A stretch of 64,000 nt of DNA, from contig NZ_LT629780.1 of assembly GCF_900105885.1 (NCBI RefSeq), positions 310,001 to 374,000 on the forward strand, given 5' to 3'. The translations under genes were made by a program, and so were the position numbers. The notes under the pieces were generated by a model. It searched no databases and was not told the DNA's origin. It was given only the letters and a program-made list of their open reading frames with translations. Positions 35,444 through 44,876 of the stretch are shown piece after piece. Every line of letters begins with the position of its first letter. The stretch's first letter is position 1. Origin of the DNA: Pseudomonas guangdongensis. Lineage in GTDB: Bacteria > Pseudomonadota > Gammaproteobacteria > Pseudomonadales > Pseudomonadaceae.

Positions 35444-37323
35444 CGCAAGCTACCGTACCAGCGAGCAAAGTTGACCCAGCGCCAGACCTGCCACGTATAG
35501 GCGCGACGGCCCGTAACCACGGTGTCGAAATGCTCAAGCAACTTGGTCTGATCAAGGAATGGCAGACCCAGATCCTCCTCCAGCCAAGGCCGCAACGTAT
35601 CGGCCATACCCATCAACCATTGTTGCTCGGGCGTCGCGAAGCCGATCTTGTCGCGGCGATCCAGCACCTCGGCCGGCACGATTCCGCGCAATGCCGAGCG
35701 TAGAAGATGCTTGGTCTCCCCCCCCGGGGAAACCAGATATTCCTCTGGTAGTGACAGCATGAAGTCGGACAAGTCTGTGATCAGGAACGGGACGCGGCTC
35801 TCGACCGAGAAACGCATCGAGTTGCGATCACCGTGGCGAAGCAGGCCGAGCAGGCCGCGTGTATTCAACGAGGTTGCCAACGTGCTCATCATGCGTCGCC
35901 CAGGCAAGCTTTGTTGCGGCGCATGCTTCGGAAAACCAAGATTCACACCGCTTTCGCGCAGCGGGCCGGGACGAATCCACGCAGGGCAGTTGTCCATACC
36001 GTTGAGCCCACGCAACAGATCGTGCAATCGCCCTTCACTGTATTCGCCAACAACCCGCTTCAGGCCTTCCAGACGGCTGCGCCCGGGCCATCGCGACCAT
36101 TGATTCAGAAAGCTCCAGGCTTTGCTGTAATGCCCGTTGTCCAGCAAACTACGGATACGCTGCCCCGCATAGCCACTGTACCCGCCTTGATTCTCATCGG
36201 CCCCCTGCCCTTCCAGGGTCACGGTGATGCCCTGCTCTTTGGCCTTCTTGAAAACGCGATACTGAGCATAGATGCTGGTGCTGCCGAACGGCTCACCCTG
36301 TGCGGTAATCAGGTCTTCGAGATCAGCCGCCAGTTCGTCGCCCGAAACAACCACCTTGTGTGCCCTGGCGCCGACATGGGCATTGATCTTGTCTACCCAG
36401 TTTTCTTCGCTGACGACACTGCCCCGGGCAATGTAACTGAAGGTATGGATGTCAGCGTCGGGTTCCAAATGGCGCATGGCGCAGACGATTGCGGAAGAGT
36501 CGATACCACCAGACAGCGCAGCGCCGACTGGGACATCACTACGCATATGCAGTCGCACACTATCCAGAAACATCTCTCGCAATTGCTCACTGGCACTGGC
36601 AAAGGAAATAGATGATGCCGGCGCTACCGATGGCTCCCACCAAGTCTCTGGGACTGAAAGCTTTAGCGTAGCCAGATCGACGCTCATCAACTGGCCGGGC
36701 ATGAGGCTGACTATGCCCTCGATGAAACTCTCATTACCAAAGTCGTATTCACCGTGGACTAAGTAGTCGTATGCCCTTTGCCAATTTAGAGCGGCGCGCT
36801 GGCGCCTGAGCGCTCGCACCGCAGGAAGCTCGGAACCAAAGACAAAACTCTGCTCATCCAAAGCATAAAAGAAAGGTTTGATGCCAAATGCGTCCCGCAC
36901 ACAAGTCAGCGAATTCTGCTGGCGATCGAAGATCACGAAGGCAAACATACCCTTCAGCCTCGGCAACGCGGCCTTACCCCAGTGCGCCCAAGCGGCTAAT
37001 AACACCTCGGTGTCCGAACGGGTATTGAACCTCCTACCAAATGCTTCTAGTTCTGCTCGCAGTTCAAGGTAGTTATAAATTTCTCCATTGAATATAAGCA
37101 CATACCGCTGATCAGCCGAGTACATCGGCTGCTGGGCTCCCTGAGAAAGGTCTATGATCGCAAGCCTCGTATGCCCTAAAACGAGCGTACCTGCGGCAAC
37201 GGAAAATTGGTCAAAGCCATTATGATCAGGCCCACGCAGACGCATCGCAGCCAAAGCAGATCTTGCACGCAGGTCAAGATCTGCGGGTGCGGATTGCCAG
37301 AACCCACCGGTAATTCCACACAT
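35440..37323 (-). CDS. AsnB/WbpS-like glutamine amidotransferase (copy 1)
   Basis: 627 aa. The N-terminal class II glutaminase begins MCGITGGFW with nucleophile Cys2, RLAIIDLSQGAQQPM and FNGEIYNYLELR. The C-terminal synthetase has the pyrophosphate loop ALSGGIDSSAIV and VESRVPFLITDL. Annotated as asparagine synthase by homology. In P. aeruginosa O6, the AsnB homologue WbpS amidates a uronic acid in the O unit, and that role suits this locus, which makes UDP-N-acetyl-glucuronic acid derivatives. A second homologue lies at 46565-48448. Confidence 0.88.
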   Translation of the reverse strand: MCGITGGFWQSAPADLDLRARSALAAMRLRGPDHNGFDQFSVAAGTLVLGHTRLAIIDLSQGAQQPMYSADQRYVLIFNGEIYNYLELRAELEAFGRRFNTRSDTEVLLAAWAHWGKAALPRLKGMFAFVIFDRQQNSLTCVRDAFGIKPFFYALDEQSFVFGSELPAVRALRRQRAALNWQRAYDYLVHGEYDFGNESFIEGIVSLMPGQLMSVDLATLKLSVPETWWEPSVAPASSISFASASEQLREMFLDSVRLHMRSDVPVGAALSGGIDSSAIVCAMRHLEPDADIHTFSYIARGSVVSEENWVDKINAHVGARAHKVVVSGDELAADLEDLITAQGEPFGSTSIYAQYRVFKKAKEQGITVTLEGQGADENQGGYSGYAGQRIRSLLDNGHYSKAWSFLNQWSRWPGRSRLEGLKRVVGEYSEGRLHDLLRGLNGMDNCPAWIRPGPLRESGVNLGFPKHAPQQSLPGRRMMSTLATSLNTRGLLGLLRHGDRNSMRFSVESRVPFLITDLSDFMLSLPEEYLVSPGGETKHLLRSALRGIVPAEVLDRRDKIGFATPEQQWLMGMADTLRPWLEEDLGLPFLDQTKLLEHFDTVVTGRRAYTWQVWRWVNFARWYGSLR

Positions 37324-37324
37324 A

Positions 37325-38482
37325 CTATTTCGTGACCTTTTTCTGGCGCTCCAGCGCCCTTTCGTAATCAGCCTTAATACTGCGGGCTATAGTAATGGGA
37401 TCATGCCAGCGCTCAACGAAATATCGGCTTTTTCGCCCGAGCGCAACCAGATCTTCACGAGGCATGGTCAACACTCTAAGTAGCGTCTGCTCGAGCGAGC
37501 ATGGCGTGACCTGGATGAACGGAAGATCGGCCCTCATTTCCGGCTCGATATACCTCAAATCCTCTTCGCGAATATAAACAAGTACAGGCTTACCCAGTGC
37601 CATTAGCTCTACCGCCAAACCGCCATACCAGCCAGCGAATAGTTGATCGATCAGAACATCGGCGGACTCGTATAACTTGCGAGCCTCGGCATTACTCATA
37701 CCTTCCACAAGCAGCAATTCGAAAGCGAAGCCTTGCGAACGCAGACGCTCCAGAGCAGTAAGAATGATGTCAGATCCTTTGACCCTGCGATTGCTAGGCG
37801 CATGTACGATACGCAGTGGCCGGTCTTCGCTCTGGCTGTAAGAGGGGCGCCACTCATCCATGAACACATGAGAGTAAGGTGTAAAACGTGCCCCAGAGGG
37901 CAACACATGCAACAAGTCGGGGTTCACTGAATAAACCTGACTACTGACACCTCCTAACTTGCGGATATTGCTCCTCTTGAAGGTATCGGAAGCCATGCAG
38001 TAGTAGCCCTCTTCCACTTGGCTGGCGATATTGATCGCGAAATTTGCACGACTGTAATCACCTTGACGTGCATCATCACCCTGATATGTGATGAACACTA
38101 ACTTTCCAAGCTTGCGAATATAAAAAATCTCGAATCGCTGCAATAAGCGCAAGTAGCCAGCATAAATGCACCGCAGAATTCCTTTTAGCCCCTGTCGGCG
38201 GCTGTAGGTAAATGCATAGGCGCAGGCCAGAGTGGTACCAGCGTTATAATGAACGATGTCAAAGCGAGGCAATAAAAACAGAATGGCCCAAAGCCTCTTC
38301 AACTCACGTACCAGCAGACTTTGCCCCGGACGGTGCAGTACCAGATCTGCTGGATAGTTAAGGTAATTTTGCGAAACAACCAACGAACAACTGTCTACGC
38401 CCAACTGACGAAGGGCACGACTGAGCACTTGAGGATTTCCGCCCACCGAGCTTGGGGCGTGCAAGACTTTGTACCCCTCCAT
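37325..38482 (-). CDS. Glycosyltransferase (GT4-like), paralogue 1 of 3
   Basis: 385 aa. The C-terminal domain carries RIVHAPSNRRVKGSDIIL and a donor-site segment SADVLIDQLFAGWYGGLAVE followed by LMALGKPVLVYI. The same two motifs recur in the products of 39342-40580 and 42032-43321. The N-terminal half has YKVLHAPSSVGGNPQVLSRA and FITYQGDDARQGDY. ATG at 38482 overlaps the upstream stop (TGATG). The sugar is unknown. Confidence 0.8.
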   Translation of the reverse strand: MEGYKVLHAPSSVGGNPQVLSRALRQLGVDSCSLVVSQNYLNYPADLVLHRPGQSLLVRELKRLWAILFLLPRFDIVHYNAGTTLACAYAFTYSRRQGLKGILRCIYAGYLRLLQRFEIFYIRKLGKLVFITYQGDDARQGDYSRANFAINIASQVEEGYYCMASDTFKRSNIRKLGGVSSQVYSVNPDLLHVLPSGARFTPYSHVFMDEWRPSYSQSEDRPLRIVHAPSNRRVKGSDIILTALERLRSQGFAFELLLVEGMSNAEARKLYESADVLIDQLFAGWYGGLAVELMALGKPVLVYIREEDLRYIEPEMRADLPFIQVTPCSLEQTLLRVLTMPREDLVALGRKSRYFVERWHDPITIARSIKADYERALERQKKVTK

Positions 38483-39345
38483 CAAGGAATTAGCTCCATA
38501 ATTCCCTGCGCAAAGCTGACTTTTGGAACAACGAGCGACTCACTAAGCGCTCCAATATCCGCGATGAGGTGGCGCGGCTCGCTCGCATCAATCTTGAATA
38601 CAGGTTTACACCCGACCACCTGCCCGATCACACCAGCGATCTCTCGCAACGACATGGTCTGCGTACCTGCCACATTGAAGGTGTGACTACCCTCGAGCGT
38701 CAGACAGCCCTCCAACGCAGCCACCGCATCGCTGACATGGATTGGATTGATCTTGATACCTTCCTCGCCTTGCAGGCTGATTGGATTGCCCGCGAGAACG
38801 TTATCCACCAAGCGCGGCACCAACATCTGCCGCTTCTGGCCTTTGCCGTACATGAAGAAGAACCGCAGAATGGCAACGTTCATCAGCGACGAGTAATTCT
38901 GCGCGAGAACTTCGGCACAGAGCTTGCTGCTTAGGTAATAGCCAAGTTGGCCATGATGAGGGATAGGCGAGTTCTCCCTGAACGCCTCATCACCCGCACC
39001 GTACACCCCTCCGGAAGAGGCAAGAATAAAGTGGCGGGCGCCTGCGGTACGAGCATAATCCAGCAGTCGGGCGGTCGATGCGACATTGACGCCAAATACA
39101 TCCATGGCCTGCTCGGGAAACTCCCGGAAACGTGAGGACTGCGCCAGATGAATAACGGTATCGATGCTGGACGGCAGCGCCTTAGGGGACCAGTCGCTGG
39201 ACAGATCTACCTTGTGGTAGATCACCCCAGGTAACGGTCGGGCCGGCATGGAATGAACCACAGCATACACATGATGCTGCGCTGCAAACCGGGATACTGC
39301 ATGCATACCAAGCAATCCATTGGCGCCAGTAATCAGAATATTCAA
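38482..39345 (-). CDS. NAD-dependent epimerase/dehydratase
   Basis: 287 aa extended short-chain dehydrogenase: LITGANGLLGMHAVSRFA, LASSGGVYGAGDEAF, catalytic Tyr-x3-Lys in GYYLSSKLCAEVL and PIHVSDAV. Start is a TTG at 39345 that overlaps the upstream gene's stop (TTGA). Probable sugar-nucleotide epimerase or reductase for an O-unit precursor; specificity is unknown. Confidence 0.8.
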   Translation of the reverse strand: MNILITGANGLLGMHAVSRFAAQHHVYAVVHSMPARPLPGVIYHKVDLSSDWSPKALPSSIDTVIHLAQSSRFREFPEQAMDVFGVNVASTARLLDYARTAGARHFILASSGGVYGAGDEAFRENSPIPHHGQLGYYLSSKLCAEVLAQNYSSLMNVAILRFFFMYGKGQKRQMLVPRLVDNVLAGNPISLQGEEGIKINPIHVSDAVAALEGCLTLEGSHTFNVAGTQTMSLREIAGVIGQVVGCKPVFKIDASEPRHLIADIGALSESLVVPKVSFAQGIMELIP

Positions 39346-40580
39346 ATTTGCCGCTCCACCTTATTACCTGTCTGAGCTTGCTCGCCGCGCCCCTCTCGAG
39401 GGCCAATCAATTTGGCGAAAATTTTAGAAAACTCAAGCGAAATTGCCTCGACCGAGTGATGTCGCTCGACAAAGGTACGACCACGGCTGGCAGCGATGGA
39501 TAGAACAGAGCGGTCGTCATAAAGCTTGCGAATCACCTCTTTGAGGCTGAAGGCATCCGCGCGAATAATCGGGATCTCGTCGAAGCCTTTGAGTAGATCT
39601 GTGGCCACATAAAGCGATTCCAAATCTCGACGCAAATGACAAATGACCGGCTTACCCGACGCCATAGCCTCAATAGCAAACATCGCATACCACCCAATGA
39701 CCAGCTGATCGACCACAACATCAGCTTCGAGAATCAACCGCCTTACTTGATCGTTAGACACTCGTTCGACCATCACCAACTCGATATCGAGTCCTTCTTG
39801 GCGAAGCTCTTCGACAGCCTTGACAACATGCCTCGTACCCTTGATCTCTCGGTGATTTGGGGCGTGTAGCAATTTAAGCGTACGCTCGAGAGGCTGCGAT
39901 TCAGTCCTAAAGGCTGGCATTTCGGGCAACTGGATCGAGAAATGGGCGATCATCAGGCTGTCCCAGTGGTGCATGTAATCAACCCACTCACAACCACCGA
40001 CGATATGGCTGCCAGCCGAACTCCAAACATCGACCATGGCTTGAATATGCCTATGCCGGGTACGGTGCTGAGGGTAGTCGACCGCCATGGCGTGCTTGAA
40101 CTGCAGGTTCGGCGAACGGCTCATGACCTGTACATCTGATCCGTAGGGCAGGACGACGGTTTTGACCCCTGCCAAGCGATAGAGATAAGGCTCTAGGCGC
40201 CAGAGAAACGCCGTACCCTGCCCCAATGCACCGCCATCGAAATAGATGATCACAGAACGATAACGACGTGCCGACCAGCAGAATATATATAGATTCAGCA
40301 GCAGCTTGCGGGTCAGGATACTCTTCGATAGCCAATGCTGGTCAAAGCGCACGTCGAAGTTGCTCGTGATGTGCCAGACTTGGCTGACGAAGGTTTCTGC
40401 TGAATAGCCGACCAGTTCAAGGGCGCGTTTGTGGTATATGTTGTTGATCAGTGGAAAGGGGCCCAGGCCGATATCAAATTTACGCTGCTGGAAAGACTTG
40501 CAGCACAAGGAAAACAGCAACAAAAAAGGCAACGCCAGCAACTCTAAACCAAAACGAAAAAAATAATACGCCGCTCTCAT
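39342..40580 (-). CDS. Glycosyltransferase (GT4-like), paralogue 2 of 3
   Basis: 412 aa with an N-terminal hydrophobic stretch (FGLELLALPFLLLFSLCC) that may bind the membrane, then GPFPLINNIYHKRALELVGY, VVLPYGSDVQVM, KLLHAPNHREIKGTRHVV and ADVVVDQLVIGWYAMFAIEA with MASGKPVIC. Those blocks match the product of 42032-43321 along its whole length, and the C-terminal part matches 37325-38482. Tightly coupled to the following epimerase gene. Confidence 0.8.
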   Translation of the reverse strand: MRAAYYFFRFGLELLALPFLLLFSLCCKSFQQRKFDIGLGPFPLINNIYHKRALELVGYSAETFVSQVWHITSNFDVRFDQHWLSKSILTRKLLLNLYIFCWSARRYRSVIIYFDGGALGQGTAFLWRLEPYLYRLAGVKTVVLPYGSDVQVMSRSPNLQFKHAMAVDYPQHRTRHRHIQAMVDVWSSAGSHIVGGCEWVDYMHHWDSLMIAHFSIQLPEMPAFRTESQPLERTLKLLHAPNHREIKGTRHVVKAVEELRQEGLDIELVMVERVSNDQVRRLILEADVVVDQLVIGWYAMFAIEAMASGKPVICHLRRDLESLYVATDLLKGFDEIPIIRADAFSLKEVIRKLYDDRSVLSIAASRGRTFVERHHSVEAISLEFSKIFAKLIGPREGRGEQAQTGNKVERQI

Positions 40581-40601
40581 TTCCCCCCCAGGCAGTACGA
40601 T

Positions 40602-42032
40602 TCAAAGCGAACGAAAAACTCTAAAGTTAAGCGACAGCATGGCTAACACCACGCATACCAACGCAATGCACAGCTTCACTGCTGACGCAGCCAAATCAAA
40701 CTCTTGTGACAACCAGTGAATGCTTGAAAAAAAAACCACCGCACCTAGCAAGCACAACCAGAGTAAGCGTATCCAGCTGATTGGCAAAGGGTAGAGACGT
40801 TGAGTAAAGAGAAGAAAGCCACCCGATAGAAGCATGCAAGATATTAACGTAGCCGTCGCCGCCCCTGTCGCACCAAACCAGGGAATCAACCAAAAATTCA
40901 AGGCCACATTCAAAATGGCGGCCGCCCATGCAAGACCAGCAAAAATCTTGGTTCTATTAGCCAGGGAGATACCGATGGCAGTGACTTGCTGGGTAGCCTG
41001 AAATACTGCGGTAAAGCATAGTACCGTTAATGGAATAGTTGCGGCAGCATAGTCGGGCGACATGATCGCCCCAATAAATTCGCCCGCAAACAAAGCGATG
41101 GATCCGGCCACACACAACATGACTACCAAGAGAATCAAGAGCACCTCCGCATAGACCTGCCTATGGCTCTGGGGATGATCCGCCCTGACTTTTACCGCAT
41201 AAGGACTCCAAGCCATACCAAATGCAGTTGCGACGAAAACTGCCAAGGTAGAGAACCTGAATGCTACTGAATAGATGCCAACCTCGGAGACCCCGGCCAT
41301 TGCCGCCAACATCCATCGATCAATCGATGCGAACAACCAGTAAGCAACCTCGGTGAAAATGAAGGGAGTACCGAAAGCCAAAAGCCGTCCAGCCCAAGGC
41401 CTATCAAGATTTACGACGAAGTCCTTTTTGACAAGCCAGATCCCAAGCGGTAATGCCAGCAGCAGTGTTGATGCCTGGGCCAATAGTACGCCCTCAACGC
41501 CCGCACCAAAATGCAGAACTAGGAAGAGCGCAATCAGCGATCCAAGTGCACGACTGGTGAAAGTGTAGCCCAAGAACTTCCAGGGCGCGAAATGAAGCCT
41601 CAAGACATCCTGCAAGTATTGGCTCCATTGGAGAAGCGGAAGAAGAGCGGCGATAGCCAGAACGCCCATTGAACCTAGTTGCTCCACTCCGCCAGTGCTC
41701 GCTTTGAATATCAACGGCACGATAAAGAATGCACATACTCCACACACTACGCCGACACCGAACGTCAGCCAGAAGCCTGTCGAGACCAATACCGACCGTT
41801 CAGCCTCAGAAACACCGGCATCCCAATAGTAGCGCTGCACCGCGTTATTCAAACCGCAACGAACAAAAACAGCGCCAAGTGTCGCAATGGTCAGCCCTAG
41901 CTCCATAACACCAAACCCCTCAGTCGACAGAGCGGAAGCGAGCAATGGAAAAGTGAAGAACGCGAGAAGCTTCAGCAGGAAGTCGCCGCCGCCATAAATG
42001 ACGCTATCACGGGCTAATTTACGTAAAAACAC
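40602..42032 (-). CDS. Wzx-type polysaccharide flippase (promoter-proximal copy)
   Basis: 476 aa MOP-superfamily membrane protein with about 12-14 hydrophobic segments. The N-terminus KLARDSVIYGGGDFLLKLLA with FFTFPLLASAL is typical of the 'lipopolysaccharide biosynthesis protein' flippases. GTG start at 42032 overlaps the upstream stop (TAGTG). Quite different in sequence from the flippase at 29004-30485. Having two flippases in one locus suggests two separate repeat units or merging of two clusters. Confidence 0.85.
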   Translation of the reverse strand: MFLRKLARDSVIYGGGDFLLKLLAFFTFPLLASALSTEGFGVMELGLTIATLGAVFVRCGLNNAVQRYYWDAGVSEAERSVLVSTGFWLTFGVGVVCGVCAFFIVPLIFKASTGGVEQLGSMGVLAIAALLPLLQWSQYLQDVLRLHFAPWKFLGYTFTSRALGSLIALFLVLHFGAGVEGVLLAQASTLLLALPLGIWLVKKDFVVNLDRPWAGRLLAFGTPFIFTEVAYWLFASIDRWMLAAMAGVSEVGIYSVAFRFSTLAVFVATAFGMAWSPYAVKVRADHPQSHRQVYAEVLLILLVVMLCVAGSIALFAGEFIGAIMSPDYAAATIPLTVLCFTAVFQATQQVTAIGISLANRTKIFAGLAWAAAILNVALNFWLIPWFGATGAATATLISCMLLSGGFLLFTQRLYPLPISWIRLLWLCLLGAVVFFSSIHWLSQEFDLAASAVKLCIALVCVVLAMLSLNFRVFRSL

Positions 42033-43321
42033 TACTCAGGCAACCGCCCATTTTTCAGAGGATGAATAACCTTGGCGGCACGCTTGGGGTAATCGCTCAA
42101 AAGCGGATGATACAAATCAATCAAGCGCTCGCGACGACCGTAAAGATAGTGAATTATCTCACCAAACAAATATTGCGCTGAATCGTAACCATAGTACTTC
42201 TGAACATATGCTCTACCGGCAGCACCTAGCTCCCTGCGGATGCCAGGCTGCGTAACGAGCTTGCGTAAAATCTCCACAAGATTTTCTGGAGACCCCGAAA
42301 CGATGGGGCATTCGGAAAAATATGACCATCGACGAAGAGGCGAGACATAGTTTTCGTCTTCGAGATTGCTAATTACCGGCAGACCAGAAGCCATTCCCTC
42401 TAGGCCGTTAAGCCCATGGCCAACTGCTATAAGTTGCTCAACCAGAATATCGACATCTTCCTTGAAGATCCGTTTGACTTCCGAATTTTGCTTACCCTCG
42501 ATCAGAACCAGCTCTACTTTCAAACCGTCACGCTTTAGCTGGGCAACCGCATCAATTACAAACTCACTTCCTTTGAAACCACGATGATTTGGCGCATGCG
42601 CGATATAAACCACATCATTTACGCCATCCGCATCACTGGCTCTGGTCGACGGAGTCCACTCCTCATAATTAATAAAAAGGAAATTCGGCATGATGACGTC
42701 CCACCGACCAAACCCATCAGGCCCTAAAAATCCAAGTAGTACCACATCGGCGTGCTCACACCAGTAGTCAACGCGCGCAGCGATACGCCGCTGCTGCCGT
42801 GAAGGCACGGGGACCGACATCAACAACCCCTGCAGCATGGAGGTAGACTTCACCCTGTTGTAAACAAACGCGTCCAGGCCAAATGGAAGAACTACGACCT
42901 TCTTCCGCGCCAATTTCAATAGCTGGGCCTCCATGCGCCAAAAGGGAGTTTTTCCAAGAAAAAAACCGTTGAACGAAATAAAGAACACATCAAATCTGAA
43001 AAGACTCTCAAAAAAGGCGAGGTAATACTTCAGGAAAACTGGAATAGGTCCATAGCTTTCCTGAACCAACCGATCATAGTCCTCCCGCTTATTTATCGTA
43101 TAGGAATAACCATCGGTAAAGGTCAGCGACTCGTAGCCCGCTGCACGCATAGCTCGCGCCCAATAAGAGTTATTTATTATCGGCGCCTCCCCCCAGACCA
43201 AACGCGGATTATCCAGTATAGGCCGACAGGATAGGCGAGCAGAGAGCGCTATCAGCATTGCAACGATGAAGAAGAGCGGATAGGCAGCCCAACAAAATAA
43301 CGTATAGACTCTAGCCTTCAT
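42032..43321 (-). CDS. Glycosyltransferase (GT4-like), paralogue 3 of 3
   Basis: 429 aa. N-terminal hydrophobic segment, then GEAPIINNSYWARAMRAAGY, VVVLPFGLDAFVYN, YIAHAPNHRGFKGSEFVI and VDILVEQLIAVGHGLNGLEG with MASGLPVISN. It is clearly related to the product of 39342-40580. The gene ends in the start of the flippase gene and begins 4 nt inside the propeller-protein gene, so all are co-translated. Confidence 0.8.
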   Translation of the reverse strand: MKARVYTLFCWAAYPLFFIVAMLIALSARLSCRPILDNPRLVWGEAPIINNSYWARAMRAAGYESLTFTDGYSYTINKREDYDRLVQESYGPIPVFLKYYLAFFESLFRFDVFFISFNGFFLGKTPFWRMEAQLLKLARKKVVVLPFGLDAFVYNRVKSTSMLQGLLMSVPVPSRQQRRIAARVDYWCEHADVVLLGFLGPDGFGRWDVIMPNFLFINYEEWTPSTRASDADGVNDVVYIAHAPNHRGFKGSEFVIDAVAQLKRDGLKVELVLIEGKQNSEVKRIFKEDVDILVEQLIAVGHGLNGLEGMASGLPVISNLEDENYVSPLRRWSYFSECPIVSGSPENLVEILRKLVTQPGIRRELGAAGRAYVQKYYGYDSAQYLFGEIIHYLYGRRERLIDLYHPLLSDYPKRAAKVIHPLKNGRLPE

Positions 43322-44244
43322 AAAAACACTTTCTTCCGATCAAGAATAGCTACGCCAAACCCGTTGCGACCGAATCCGTCGCCATTGAAAAGCATATATC
43401 GTTTACCATTGAAGTCGAACACGCAGGGATAGCAAATCATTTCGCCACACTCATCGCAGTCCGCATCAATACCCGCTTGACGATCATTACGCACCCACTG
43501 CCAACCATCAGTGGAGGATGCATAGCCCATTCGATACTTTCCATGCTCTACCCCCACGAACGAGAACCACATTTCGTAGTCTCCTTCGCCATTTTTCATC
43601 ACAGCAGAGCGAGCAATATTAGTTTCACCAGGTGCAAAGTCAATGGCAACTCGGCCTTCACGCTGCCAATTCAAACCATCCGCCGAAGTCGCATGCTTGA
43701 TATGGTAATGGGACTGCAATCCGTGCACTTCACGGGTCCACTTTACCCCAGAGACATAGGTCATTCTGTACAACTCACCATCTTTGTAGACATGGGGCGA
43801 AGTGACGAGACAAGGATCGTATTCACTACGACTCATGACCGGGGCTACCGAGGTGCGTTTGAAATTCAGCCCGTCTTCGCTGACCGCCAAACCAATTGCC
43901 GCATAAAAAAGCGGAGGGTTCGCACCTTTGTTCCATCCGATGAAATAAAGATGATAACGACCTTCGATAGCTATAATCGACGCTGGGAATACACCATGCT
44001 CATCGAAATGGCCGATTTCACCCGGAGCCAAGCAAAGCGTAGGAACTTTGCTGAGCACTCGTACTTCGTCGCCTTGTAGCGCCAGATCCACTGAGTAGAT
44101 ACTGGAATACTGGCGCCCATCACGGACTGCAAAAAAAACCCTGATAAAGTCAGCAAAGCATAATACTGTAGGGAGTTGAGCATGTGACACCGCCGACGCC
44201 AAAACCCCTGAAGACAGATGATAGAAAAAGATCTTCTTCCACAT
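43318..44244 (-). CDS. Five-bladed beta-propeller protein, GH43/GINT1-like
   Basis: 308 aa from an ATG at 44244 (TAATG overlap with the methyltransferase stop). Repeated blades are seen as IIAIEGRYHLYFIGW, HVYKDGELYRMTYVS, MKNGEGDYEMWFSFVG and FDFNGKRYMLFNGDG, the spacing found in GH43/GH32 and related glycan-active propellers. Asp residues are present near blade starts but I cannot define a full catalytic triad. No signal peptide, so it is probably cytoplasmic and may be a glycosyltransferase- or modification-type domain instead of a hydrolase. Confidence 0.6.
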   Translation of the reverse strand: MWKKIFFYHLSSGVLASAVSHAQLPTVLCFADFIRVFFAVRDGRQYSSIYSVDLALQGDEVRVLSKVPTLCLAPGEIGHFDEHGVFPASIIAIEGRYHLYFIGWNKGANPPLFYAAIGLAVSEDGLNFKRTSVAPVMSRSEYDPCLVTSPHVYKDGELYRMTYVSGVKWTREVHGLQSHYHIKHATSADGLNWQREGRVAIDFAPGETNIARSAVMKNGEGDYEMWFSFVGVEHGKYRMGYASSTDGWQWVRNDRQAGIDADCDECGEMICYPCVFDFNGKRYMLFNGDGFGRNGFGVAILDRKKVFL

Positions 44245-44876
44245 TATTTTTTCACCACAATGGTCCATTCCCACAGGTCGTAATCGTGCAGCAGGGCCAC
44301 TTTGCGCGAGAAGTTCTTCTTGCAGTAGTCAAACCACTCGACAGACTTGCCGTAGAACAAGTGCGGTTCTTCCCAATCGACGTAGGAGGTCAGCAAGTTG
44401 AAAGCGAAGCCTTTCGAGCTGTGCTTATCGAGCGCGTGGAGGCTTTCTTTAATGTACGCTTCCCACTCTTCATAAGTGGCATCAAAGCGGACATTGTAGG
44501 TACCCGAAACGAACGAGTAGTCCGCCACACTGGTCACTTCTTTGGCCAGACGCAGGTCGATCTTGTCGGCAGGGTAGACTGACAGACGCTTGGCCGCAGC
44601 ATCGAGCATCTCCTGACTGACGTCATAGCCGTGGTAGCAGGACACTTCGCAGCCCAGGTCCTTTTCCAGAAAGTCCAGAATGGACCCGTAGCCACAGCCT
44701 AGGTCGTTGATGGAGAACGGCTCGTCCGCGGCATCGAGTAACGCTGCCAACTTGGAGAAGCGCAGCTTCTGGCACGCTTCGGTGTTCCAACCTACTGAAC
44801 GCGAATCCTCCCCCATCTTGCGCAGGTTATCGGAATACATCGCTTCAATTTTTTTAAGTTGCGAATCGACGGCCAT
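44244..44876 (-). CDS. Class I SAM-dependent methyltransferase
   Basis: 210 aa with SAM-binding motif I in INDLGCGYGSILDFL, then HGYDVSQEMLDAAAKRL (acidic end of beta-2) and SYVDWEEPHLFYGKSVEWFD. Likely methylates a sugar or sugar substituent of the O unit. Start ATG at 44876 overlaps the stop of the acyltransferase gene. Target not known. Confidence 0.85.
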   Translation of the reverse strand: MAVDSQLKKIEAMYSDNLRKMGEDSRSVGWNTEACQKLRFSKLAALLDAADEPFSINDLGCGYGSILDFLEKDLGCEVSCYHGYDVSQEMLDAAAKRLSVYPADKIDLRLAKEVTSVADYSFVSGTYNVRFDATYEEWEAYIKESLHALDKHSSKGFAFNLLTSYVDWEEPHLFYGKSVEWFDYCKKNFSRKVALLHDYDLWEWTIVVKK

